Assembly: GCA_033182465.1 (NCBI GenBank)
Contig: CP137324.1
Span: forward strand, 1,922,001-1,986,000
Reading direction: 5' to 3'
From: Sanghuangporus weigelae
Lineage: Eukaryota; Basidiomycota; Agaricomycetes; Hymenochaetales; Hymenochaetaceae
Length of the DNA: 64,000 nt
A model generated the notes under the pieces. That model saw only the letters and a list, made by a program, of their open reading frames with translations. It was not told the DNA's origin and ran no database searches. Position 1 is the stretch's first letter, and each line of letters opens with the position of its first letter. A program made the position numbers and the translations under genes. Of the stretch, positions 50,307 through 60,620 are shown piece by piece.

Positions 50307-52497
50307 GAAAGCCGGTGCTCCTGAACTTCTGCATAACTGCTCTTCTTCTTGATGTGATCTATGGAGTTTGTGTTTGGATTTATTTATTTACAGGTACCAG
50401 AATATTGAATACAATAGCTGTTCAATATTATGGATCAGTGACAGAGCATCGGCAAGACAACGAGAGTATGAATCAAGGATACGTATTTTTTGCAGGCAAT
50501 GAAAGTGAACACTGCCAGAGCATAAATGATGAAGAATTCAGTGGAACAGCATATAAGAGAGTAGACAAGAAGGTCAAACCAATTCCAGGAGTATTTCCTG
50601 AAGATGCAAGAGTAGTGCGACAATTTCCAGAGGATCCATTGTACAATTTACCAATGCTTCCAACTAAACCGCCAGATTTCACTCCAGGAGAACGCCTTAC
50701 AAAAGAGCGGTTAGAAGAACTCCATATCAATGAAGATGGATTCTTATGGCCAGAAGAAGAGAAATTATTCAAGCATATCTTTAAACTCAATGAACGTACA
50801 TTGGCATTTGAAGAAGTACACAGGGGAACATTTCGTGAAGATTATTTCTCACCATACATTATTCCAGTTATCCCTCATGTGCCATGGGAGCATAAGAACA
50901 TACCAATTCCTAGAGCAATTCAAGAAGAAGTCATAAAGCTCCTCAAGGAGAAAATTGCAGCAGGTGTTTATGAACCGAGTCAAGCCTCTTATAGGTCAAG
51001 ATGGTTTTGCGTAATCAAGAAGAATGGAAAACTACGTATTGTGCATGATCTGCAAGTACTAAATGGTATAACTATCCGAGATGCAGGTCTACCACCAGTC
51101 CTAGATGATTTTGTAGAGCCATTTGCTGGACGTCAGTGTTATACCGTATTTGATTTATTTTGGGGATTTGATGCAAGGAAGGTAGCACCACAAAGTCGTG
51201 ACCTCACATCATTCTGGACACCATTGGGATTATTGCAAATCACCTCTATGCCGATGGGATTTACAAATTCTCCAGCAGAATTTCAAAAATGCATGGTCTT
51301 CATTTTACAGCAGGAAATACCGCATGTCGCGAATATCTTCATTGATGATCTACCAATCAAGGGACCATCCACAATGTACTTAGATGAAGATGGAAATCCA
51401 GAAACACTGCAAGACAATCCAGGAATACGAAGATTCATATGGGAACATGCAAATGACGTGCATAGAATTATGCATCGAGTCGGTCATGCAGGAGCAACAT
51501 TTTCTCCAAAGAAGACCCAAGTTGCCAAACCCAAAGTAGTTATTGTAGGACAGAAATGCACACCAGAAGGACGTTTACCAGATAATAACAAGGTTGCCAA
51601 AATACTGAACTGGCCACCACTGACAACAGTAAAAGAAGTACGTCAATTTCTAGGATTATGTGGCACAGTGTGTGTTTGGATAAAAAATTATTCTGCAACA
51701 GCACGTCCATTGACTGAATTGATTAGAAGTACCACTGAGTTCATCTGGGATGAAAGACGACAGCATGCATTTGACGAATTAAAGCAACTAGTGACAATGG
51801 CACCAGCATTAAGGCCAATTGACTATACATCAGAAAATCCTGTGACTCTATCAGTCGACTCTAGCATCATTGCAGTTGGGTTTATTTTATCACAGATAGA
51901 TGAAGATGGAAGGAGACGACCAGCGAGATATGGATCAATACCCATGAATGAACGTGAAGCGAGATATTCACAGCCTAAATTAGAGTTGTACGGTCTATTC
52001 AGAGCATTACGCTACTATCGTCTATATATATTTGGCATCAAACACCTTCATGTAGAAGTGGATGCTAAGTATATCAAAGGAATGTTGAATGAGCCAGACT
52101 TACAGCCGAATGCTACCATCAATAGGTGGATCCAGGGAATTTTGTTATTTGACTTCAAGCTTATTCATGTCTCTGCAACTCAATTTAAAGGACCGGATGG
52201 ACTTTCACGTCGAACACCACTTGCAGAGGAGTATGAAGAATTTGATGATGAGTTTCTAGATGAAATATCTTTATTTGTTACTGCTCAGAAAGCAGACAAC
52301 AGATTTCAAGATAAGTTGCAATCCTATGTAACGAATGCAGAAAGTCAAGACGAATACCTACTAAAAATATTTCGGTTCTTGATCACACTTGAAGTTCCAG
52401 AATTCATCAGCATAGATACGAGAAAGAAGTTTCTAAAGAAGACAGGCCAATTCTTTGTAAAGGATAAGGTTATGTATAAGCGCTCAAAAGATCATCC
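50285..52497 (+). pseudogene. pol: Element B pol, RT-RNase H part, cut by element C
   Basis: Lies in the -1 frame relative to gag and is open from just after a TGA at 50282-50284. It starts with a hydrophobic segment, then an acidic linker and reverse transcriptase. RT landmarks are WFCVIKKNGKLRIVHDLQ, YTVFDLFWGFD, SMPMGFTNSPAEFQ and the catalytic box FIDD (51338-51349; YxDD variant common in this basidiomycete lineage). The thumb has VRQFLGLCG. An RNase H-type region follows (LSVDSSIIAVGFILSQ, then YSQPKLELYGLFRALRYYRLY). The reading frame runs into the element C LTR after DHP codons, giving an artificial stop. It is intact apart from that insertion. Confidence 0.9.
52493..52497. repeat. Target-site duplication CATCC of element C (right copy 59410-59414)
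   Basis: Identical 5-bp sequences flank the two LTRs. One copy plus the element can be removed without shifting the element B pol frame. Confidence 0.95.
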
Positions 52498-52951
52498 TGT
52501 TAGGACTTGAACATTTTCCTTTTCTTTTATTACATCATCATTCATTTTAGTATTCTTCTTTTACATTACTCATCCATTTTTACTAATCCCGTTCACTCCG
52601 TCATGGCTTATTCATCCTTACTCATTCACCATGACTAAATCCGTTCCTTCTGACTAAGACGCTCACTAATCATTCCACTCCTTCATCATGTGATTCCTTA
52701 TTAGAGTAGACCTTTCACACGTTCAAAGTGTATATAAGTAGCTAGATTGACTCCTTCGTCTCCTTGTCTTTCTATTCTACTTACCTTCACTTCGACATAG
52801 GTACCTACTCTTGTACTACTAGTTTGCTGAATTCTACTTACCTTCACTTCGACATAGCGTGCGTCTAGCCCGGCAACTTGCGTTTAGCCTGTTGTTTGTT
52901 GTTTGTGTTGGCCGCCTCGAGATCGACGTCGGTTAGTCTCGCCGCCTAACA
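52498..52951 (+). repeat. Element C 5' LTR (454 bp)
   Basis: TATA box TATATAAG at 52731-52738. A 27-bp unit (ATTCTACTTACCTTCACTTC...) occurs twice, at 52774-52800 and 52831-52857, in identical copies. Differences to the 3' LTR: 52758 G/A, 52871 C/T, 52931 G/A, 52948 A/G; the first three are CpG losses in the 3' copy. Confidence 0.96.
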
Positions 52952-52952
52952 T

Positions 52953-52963
52953 AATAGAAAGAC
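52953..52963 (+). other. Candidate self-primer binding site of element C
   Basis: AATAGAAAGAC, one base after the 5' LTR, is the exact reverse complement of GTCTTTCTATT at 52766-52776 in the LTR. The latter lies about 28-36 nt after the TATA box, where transcription should begin. Eleven nt of complementarity between the RNA 5' end and the primer site is the Tf1 self-priming arrangement, known for Tf1/sushi-group chromoviruses. No tRNA-type TGG is present at the LTR edge. Confidence 0.6.
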
Positions 52964-53116
52964 CTACCCTCTAGCCTGTGGAAACACTCGCTATCGCTAC
53001 TCCACGCAAGGAGTTACATCGACGATCATCGTATCGCGCCCATCCCGGATTCATCCGAGTAACCCCTATCTAGCCCGTTGGTGTTTAACGCCAACGTGTT
53101 TTGATATTCCAATAAC

Positions 53117-53560
53117 CAGCAATCACCCTGGCACCCACTCGTTATCAGACTCGTTACCAATGCCAACTGCGTCGACAACCCTATCAGAAACCCATTCGTT
53201 ATATCATCCCCTGGGACGAAGTACTAGAACGAGTCGATCCTAACGACATCATCTGCAGAGCTGGTATCCCCATTGCTATCTCTCACTACCTACCTCCCAT
53301 CCAACCAGAACTCAAGGTTGAAGAGGCCGAGGTTAAAATTGAAGAAGACTAGTCACCGTGACGCTCCGTATTAGTATCTGGTGGGGGAATCAGTTAAGGT
53401 TCACATGGGTAACACGAAGAATTCATTCATCGACAAACATCTCCTTCGTCATCCACCTAGAGGTTTGTCGTTTAATCATCAACTTCCAAGACGAGCCGAA
53501 CATCCGAGGCCGGGCCCGTTCGAACACACCGATCCCCGTCCCGCCCCCTCGCTATCAAGG
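53117..53560 (+). other. Leader / N-terminal Gag region of element C, unresolved
   Basis: Three short frames occupy the leader: one at 53117-53352 with a Tyr/Gln/Arg-rich start and an acidic end, one ending at 53573 with TPIPVPPPRYQGG, and a short ATG frame at 53159. The Pro-rich piece looks like Gag sequence. The real N-terminus is probably disrupted by a small indel or an intron that I cannot resolve. Confidence 0.35.
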
Positions 53561-55038
53561 TGGATCTAACTGACGAGCAACGACTTGCTCTCCCACAAGT
53601 CCGTTGGAGCGCAACAGGGCACTGCTACCAAGGAAAGCTACACAACACCCTCTACAACCTCGAGTGGGACGAGACAAGGAAGTTTTGGAAGTCACAAGAT
53701 TCACAAGGGACTTGGTTTCCTTGGGCACCAAACCCCGGAGTGAACACTGGGTTATTTGCACAACCTGCACGCTCAACAACAACAGAAGCGTCGACATCAA
53801 GGGCACCTCCACCCATCGCTCCTAAACCCGAAGTTGTTACGCCAGCACCCCCTCTCCAACCTTCAATATCGTTTACGACACTAAGAGACCCGGAACCACC
53901 AATCGTCAGTAGGAGTACGACACCCGAACAGGAAGAAAAGAAAGAGATGTCGTTAAGCTCAGAGCAGATGAAGGATTTAGGTGTCGCGATTGCCCTCGCA
54001 CTCCAAACGCAGGGAGTTGGAAACGGGAGTACGTCAAAGTCGTCAGAAAAGATCGGAACAGCCAAGCCACGAGAGTACAGCGGAGGAAAGGATTACCCCG
54101 ACTTCAAAACAGAAGTCCAATTATACATCCAGTCGTATCCATCCAAGTTCAAAACCGACAGCGACAGGATTATCTTCACCCTCTCATACCTAAAGGGTGG
54201 CAAGGCAGCGACATGGAGGGAAAGTTACTTCGAGGTAACACCCAAGGTTGACGGAAATCTACAGATCACGGAGTCATGGGTAGATTTCTTGAAACACCTT
54301 GACCTGTCATTCGCAGACCCCAGCCGTCATCACAAAGCCTTCCAAAAGATCGAAGAGCTGTACCAAGGCGACGATGATGCTGATAAGTTCTTCAACGAGT
54401 TCGACATCTACCGGACACATGCAGGCCTAACCCTAGAGGCCCACAATAGCTGGTTAATCAGTCGTCTCAGGAAGGCCATGAACCCAAGGGTAGTCGAAGG
54501 CGTTATGCGGACGGAACCGGAACCGATAAAGTACGCAGACTGGAGAGCAAGGGCGATCAAGGTCGATCAAACGGAATGACAGATCAGAGACTTGTTCGCT
54601 GAACAATGACGACGGAATCCGATTCAGACAACACAGAAGGCACCTCCCGTACCACAACCACGACGTCCTTTTCCACAACAGTTCACAAGACCCTACGTTC
54701 CAAATCCCCAACCCTTCCATCAAACAGATCGACGAGATGCGACAGGAATAACATACGGCGGAATGGGTCAGCCAATGGACGTTACCATGAACCAAGCGTG
54801 AGCTCGACGCGCATGCTACAAGTGTGGCCAAACTGGCCACTTCATAAGGGATTGCCCCCGTGGTCGTGAGGCAATCAGGTCCATCATTGCTGCTTTTGAA
54901 CCAGAAGACAGACTGGCACTCCTCGAAGAACTCGGCAATGCGAAGGAATCAGACTTCGATAATGTCGATGTGCGAGCAGTACCAGCTGAGCTGGAAGAGA
55001 TGGTCGATGGTGAGGGTTTTCAGGACGACCAGGCGTAA
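53560..55038 (+). pseudogene. gag: Element C gag with three premature TGA codons
   Basis: Frame open from 53560 (first ATG at 53947) to TAA at 55036-55038 apart from TGA at 54577-54579, 54607-54609 and 54799-54801. The capsid region is recognisable: PREYSGGKDYPDFKTEVQLY, GGKAATWRESYF, FLKHLDLSFADPSRHHKAF. The nucleocapsid has a CCHC knuckle CYKCGQTGHFIRDC (54814-54855) that binds element RNA. All three TGA codons fit Arg CGA mutated at CpG. A slippery heptamer near the end leads into pol. Confidence 0.85.
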
Positions 55039-55056
55039 ACGTCGGAACGACTGGTC
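55014..55056 (+). promoter_or_regulatory. Candidate -1 ribosomal frameshift site, element C gag-pol
   Basis: GGGTTTT (55014-55020) is read G GGT TTT in the gag frame, matching the X XXY YYZ slippery rule. Six nt later a 6-bp perfect stem GACCAG/CTGGTC (55027-55032 with 55051-55056) can form, with the gag stop TAA in its loop. The pol frame is exactly -1 and is open from the heptamer onward. Confidence 0.6.
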
Positions 55057-58000
55057 ACACGGCTAAAGGACTCTTCTCGTCGCGTTCACTAAAATATAAT
55101 CGCCCTGATGTACATTATCTAGACGCAAGAATACAAGGCGATTTTAACCTTCGAAAGATCCTGTCCGACGTAAACCCAGAGGAATTAGAAGACAACGATG
55201 ACTTCGACGTCTATAATAACTTATTCATCGGAAAGAGGAGTGCGCAAGGAGGCGACTCAAACGTGTTAAGAGTGGATGAGCGGATTCAAACCGCTATAAA
55301 AAATGAGGTTGTGACGGAAGAACCTTACCGTGAGAACATTGTTGCCCAGGCGAACGTTACTGAGGCGGTGTGGGATGTTGTTGGCAGACGCGCGGCTGAA
55401 GTATGGCGCGAGGGTATAGAAGATGCGACTTCGGGACAGTTCATCAGATGAAGCGGTGGAAAGGAACTCGATGCCTTCGTTAGCATTGTACACCCAAAGG
55501 TAGCAAATGATGATGAGGTTGACATTTCGAACCCTCTTTTGGAGGAAGAAAATCTCATCGATGCCCATGCCCTCATTGACTCAGGGTGTACAGGCTCCTG
55601 CATCGACGAAGGGTTCGTCAAGCGGTACAGTTTCCCAACTCAAAAGTATATATGCCCAAGACCAGTCTTCAATGCAGACGGTACAAGCAACGAAGGCGGA
55701 CTAATTACGGAATATGTGGTCGTACGCATGATTTTTGGGAAGCACGAAGAGGAGATTTGTCTAGCTGTGACGTCACTGGCATCAAGCAACATCTTCCTTG
55801 GTCATGATTGGTTGCAGAGACATAATCCCGAGATTGACTGGAAGATCGGCAAGATCAACTTCACTCGCTGCCCTGACGAATGTGAGTCCTCGTTATCAAA
55901 AGAAGAGGTGGATGATGGGTACGTGAGAAATGTGAGGATGGAAGAAGCAACGAAGTGGCCACCTTACTTAGAGGAGTATGCGGATGTCTTTAGCGAGGAA
56001 TCGTTCGAGCAGTTACCAGCTCAGCAGATGTGGGATCACGCTATAGACCTGAAACCGGATTTCAAGCCAAGCGATTGCAAGGTATATCCATTATCGCCAA
56101 AGGAACAAGAGGCGATGAAGGCATTCATTGAAGAAAACCTTGCATCAGGACGAATCAGGCAATCGAAATCTCCGATGGCGTCACCATTCTTCTTTATCAA
56201 GAAGGAAGATGGGAGCTTACGAGCAATCCAAGACTATTGAAAGCTCAATGAAGGAACAGTCAAGAATAAGTACCCCTTGCCCTTGATCAACGAGCTCATC
56301 GATAAAGTCAAGGATGCTAAGTACATTACCAAGCTTGACGTCCGCTGGGGGTATTACAACATCCGGATCCGCGAAGGCGATGAATGGAAAGCGGCCTTCA
56401 GAACAAACCTGGGACTATTCGAACCAACAGTAATGTTCTTTGGATTATGTAATGCACCCGCGACTTTCCAAGGATTCATGAACGACATTTTTCGAGAAAT
56501 GATCCATGAAGGCGTCGTTATCATTTATCTTGACGACATACTCATCTTCTCAAACACGTTGGAAGAACACCGTGAGCGTACTAGACGAGTCTTTGAGATC
56601 CTCCGACAGAACAAACTTTTCCTGAAGCCACAGAAATGTGAGTTCGAGGTTAGTACAGTCAAATACCTCGGACACATCATTGGAAACGGTGAAGTACGCA
56701 TGGATCCAAAAAAGACGGTTGCAGTCCAGGAATGGCCAGTCCCAAAGAACGTTCACGAACTACAGCAATTCCTTGGTTTAGGTAATTGGTTACGCCATTT
56801 TGTCAAGGACTACAGCTCAGTCGTCAAACCGCTAACGTCACTGACCGGTAAGGTGGAATGGAAATGGGGAGAGGAGGAACAACGAGCGTTCGAAGAGTTG
56901 AAAGATCGATTAAGTAGTCCCCCGGTGTTGGCAATCCCGAATAATGACGACCCTTTCCGCGTCGAAGCTGACGCATCAGACTATGCAACAGGTGGTGTAC
57001 TTCTTCAGAAACAAAATGGCAAATGGAAGGTCATCGCATATCGATCGTCGACATTTTTGGATGCTGAAAGAAATTATGAGATCTACGACAAGGAGATGCT
57101 CGCCATCGTTCAAGCACTCAAGGAGTGGCGACAATACCTTCAAGGAGCCAATGCACCATTTGAGGTCTGGACCGACCATGCAAATCTAACATATTTCAGA
57201 TCTCCTCAGAAGTTAAATCGTCGACAAGCACGTTGGAGGCTCGACCTTGCTGAATTCGACTTTTCGTTGGTACACAAACCTGGAAAGACGTTAGGAAAAG
57301 CCGATCTTCTGTCACGCCGCGCAGACTACGACAAAGGTGAACATGATAACGAGGGCGTGACATTCATCAAGGAAGAATGGTTGGTCAGGGGCACAGTGGA
57401 GACGTCGAGGGACACGCTCATAATAGCGATCAAGAGGGCGCAGGAGAAGATGGATGAGAAGGACAGGCCATCAAACTTGGTGTTCGAAGATGGCCTGTGG
57501 AAGAAGGAGGTGACGGCCAAACTGTCAGCAACAATGACAAGAAAGTTCAAGAACATCTTCGTACCAACGAGCATCAGAGAGGCCGTAATGAAGGAGTGTC
57601 ACGACTCGACATTAGCAGGACACCCGGGAGCAAACAAAACGGTGGCAATGGTGAGCCGAAGCTTCTGGTGGCCCAACATCTACGTCGACGTCAGAAATTA
57701 CGTACGTGGATGTGATCGTTGCCAGCGGACAAAAGCCCTCAGAGTAACAAAAGCAAAGGTTTTGCACCCTAACGAGGTGCCGGAGGCACCATGGCAGATT
57801 GTCACTGTCGACCTGATCGGAGAGCTACCAGAGTTGAACGGATTCAACGCTATATGCGTGGTGGTCGATCATTTCAGCAAACAGATCCATGCAATCCCTA
57901 CGACGACGAAGCTAACAGCGGAGGGTATGGCAAAGATCTATCGAGATCATGTTTTTCGTTTACACGGACTACCTCGAAAGATCATCCACGACCGAGGGGT

Positions 58001-58942
58001 ACAGTTTGATGCGAAAATGATGAAGGAACTGTATAAACTCCTCCACATTGAAGGCAACCCGTCAACAGCATATCATCCTCAGACAGACGGACAGACAGAG
58101 CGTGTCAATCAGGAGCTTGAACAGTTCCTACGCTTGTATGTCAACCATAGACAGACGGACTGGGCAGACTGGCTAGCACTAGCAGAGTTTGCATACAATA
58201 ATCGTGAACATTCGGCAACAAAGTTGTCCCCCTTCTTCATCAATACGGGAGTCCATCCAATGGGGTTCACGAATGTCAGAACGTCTTCAGCAAATCTGTC
58301 GGCAGAGGAGTTCGCCAAACATGTCAAGGACATACATCAACTCGCTCAAACAAACCTGGTCAAGGCCAATGACGACATGAAATGCTTCTACAATCGTCAT
58401 GCAGGAAAGGTGGTGGAATATGGAGCTGGGAATAAGGTCTTCCTCGACGGACAAAATATAAAGACAATACGTCCAACAAAGAAGATGGATGATAAATGGT
58501 TCGGTCCTTTTGAAGTCGTCGAAAAGGTGGGCGCAAGCGCATATAGACTCAAACTACCCCGCACATGGAGACAAGTACACCCCGTCTTCAATGAAGTCTT
58601 ACTCAAACCAGCTGTCGAACCGTCATTCGAGTCCCAAAGGAAACCTCCGCCGCCACCACCCGTTATTATCGAAGACGAAGAAGAATATGAGGTCCAAGAG
58701 ATACTCGACTCACGTCTACATAGAGGGAAGCTTCAATTCCTCATCAAGTGGGTCGGGTATGATGAAACAACATGGCAACCGGAATCAGACATTGGAGATA
58801 ATGCTAAGGAAGCAGTCAACAAATTTTATCGAAAGCATCCTGGTGCTCCAAGGAAGTTGTCAATACCTCGTCAAAGTCTTCGCACAATGTATAAGCTCAC
58901 GACATCGGAAGGATACAGTGGTTGGTCGGGACGCCCAACCTT

Positions 58943-58952
58943 GAAGGGGGGG
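58943..58952 (+). other. Polypurine tract of element C
   Basis: GAAGGGGGGG lies three bases before the 3' LTR, overlapping the last codons of pol. It is a clean plus-strand primer candidate. Confidence 0.75.
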
Positions 58953-58955
58953 TGA

Positions 58956-59409
58956 TGTTAGGACTTGAACATTTTCCTTTTCTTTTATTACATCATCATT
59001 CATTTTAGTATTCTTCTTTTACATTACTCATCCATTTTTACTAATCCCGTTCACTCCGTCATGGCTTATTCATCCTTACTCATTCACCATGACTAAATCC
59101 GTTCCTTCTGACTAAGACGCTCACTAATCATTCCACTCCTTCATCATGTGATTCCTTATTAGAGTAGACCTTTCACACGTTCAAAGTGTATATAAGTAGC
59201 TAGATTGACTCCTTCATCTCCTTGTCTTTCTATTCTACTTACCTTCACTTCGACATAGGTACCTACTCTTGTACTACTAGTTTGCTGAATTCTACTTACC
59301 TTCACTTCGACATAGCGTGCGTCTAGCCTGGCAACTTGCGTTTAGCCTGTTGTTTGTTGTTTGTGTTGGCCGCCTCGAGATCGACGTCAGTTAGTCTCGC
59401 CGCCTGACA
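58956..59409 (+). repeat. Element C 3' LTR (454 bp)
   Basis: Same length as the 5' copy. Directly preceded by the pol stop codon TGA (58953-58955) and followed by CATCC. TATA copy at 59189-59196. Confidence 0.96.
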
Positions 59410-60567
59410 CATCCGCTAAAAGTCATATTTGACCCAGAGGAAAGATATCGGAATATGGTCAGAGCTCATGAAGAACTAGGTCACCGTGGAGAACATGCAA
59501 CATATGAGCTCCTGAGACAGAGATTCTATTGGCCATATATGCGATCTCACATTCAGCATCATATCCGATCCTGCCATGAATGTCAGATTCGTAGTACACG
59601 AAAAGTGGAACTTCCTCTAATCACATCAACACCAGCCAATATCTTTGTGAAGATACATGTGGATGTGATGAATATGCCTGTTTCAAAGAGATTTAGATAT
59701 ATTGTAGCAGCAAGAGACGATCTGACACGTGCAAGTGAAGGACGAGCACTCAAGAAGGCAAATGCGAATGCTCTAGCACAATTTTTCTGGGAAGAAATTT
59801 TATGCAGATACGGTGCAGTAGGAAGAGTTGTTACAGATAATGGACCAGAGGTGAAAGGCGCATTCACAAGACTCATGAACAGATATGGTATTCCTCAAGT
59901 ACAGATCTCAGCATATAATTCCAAGGCAAATGGAGTAGTAGAGCGAAGTCATGCAATCATACGTGATTCAATAGTAAAGGCATGTGAAGGTAGTATCAAG
60001 GAATGGCCAAACAAAGTTCATGCAGCATTCTTTGCAGACAAGATTACAACCACGAGGTCAACAGGATACAGTCCATACTATTTATTACATGGCGTTGAAC
60101 CAGTGTTACCCTTGGATTTATTTGAGGCAACATTTCTTGTTCAAGGATTTACTGATGATATGTCAACAGAAGACCTGTTGGCATTGCGAATCAGACAGTT
60201 AGAGAAGAGAGAAGATGATTTAGCTGAAGCATCAAGATTACTGGCAAAGATGCGGTTCAAATCTAAGCAACAATTTGAAAGACGTTTTGCAAAGCGACTT
60301 ACTAAGATGGAATTTTCCCCAGGAGAATTTGTACTAATGCGCAACACACAGGTGGAAAAAGAGATGAACAGAAAGACAAAGCCACGTTACTTAGGGCCAT
60401 TTGTTGTGATACGTCATACAGAAGGAGGAGCATATGACTTACGCGAGGTTGATGGAGGGATCAGACGTAACAAAGTTGCAGCGTTCAGACTCATTCCATA
60501 TATTGCGAGAGACATACGAGCATTACAGGAGCTATTAAAGGAATGGAATGATGATGAAATGGAATAA
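59410..60567 (+). pseudogene. pol: Element B pol, integrase part, downstream of element C
   Basis: Starts with the second CATCC copy and is in register with the RT part. The zinc-binding HHCC region is visible (ELGHRGEHATYELLRQRF, then CHECQ). The integrase core has DVMNMP, TDNGPE and GVVERSH, giving the D, D, E triad that inserts the cDNA. The C-terminal region has a GPY/F-like module (FSPGEFVLMRN, KPRYLGPFVVI). TAA at 60565-60567 is followed by 38 further open codons of acidic sequence, so this stop may be CAA mutated to TAA. No chromodomain is seen. Confidence 0.9.
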
Positions 60568-60620
60568 ATTGAGGAAAGCGAACAAGATCACAATTATCCA
60601 TCAGCACAAAATAGTATACA

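Larger units (their letters stand above)
55014..58955 (+). pseudogene. pol: Element C pol: protease, RT, RNase H, integrase, chromodomain
   Basis: One frame from the shift site to TGA 58953-58955, broken only by TGA at 55449-55451 and 56238-56240. Protease: [13 protein letters not shown] (DSG codons 55578-55586). RT: YPLPLINELID, then catalytic YLDD (56526-56537) in IIYLDDILIFS. RNase H: VEADASDYATGGVLLQ. Integrase: zinc region (HDSTLAGHPGANKT, CDRCQRT) and core with TVDLIGELP, HDRGVQFD and QTERVNQELE giving D, D, E. The end is a chromodomain (EYEVQEILDSRLHRGKLQFL, IKWVGYDETTWQPESDI), a module that targets insertion to chromatin marks and defines chromoviruses. The 56238 stop replaces an Arg that is near-invariant after QDY. 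Confidence 0.92.
52498..59409 (+). mobile_element. Element C: chromovirus-type Ty3/Gypsy retrotransposon nested in element B
   Basis: 6912 bp with two 454-bp LTRs (TGTTAGG...CTRACA) and a 5-bp target duplication CATCC (52493-52497 and 59410-59414). Encodes Gag with a CCHC knuckle, and in the -1 frame protease, RT, RNase H, integrase and a C-terminal chromodomain. Removing it plus one CATCC copy restores one continuous pol frame in element B. Four LTR mismatches were seen. Five premature TGA codons make this copy non-autonomous. Confidence 0.96.

Noticed and set aside
46692-56240. Stops in elements B and C as programmed read-through or an alternative genetic code
   Set aside because: They occur several times within single gag frames, at conserved Arg sites, and host genes use TGA as a normal terminator. 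Mutation is simpler.
58921-58955. Host-gene ending at the element C 3' LTR
   Set aside because: The stop codon abuts the LTR and the frame is the chromodomain end of pol, so it belongs to the element.
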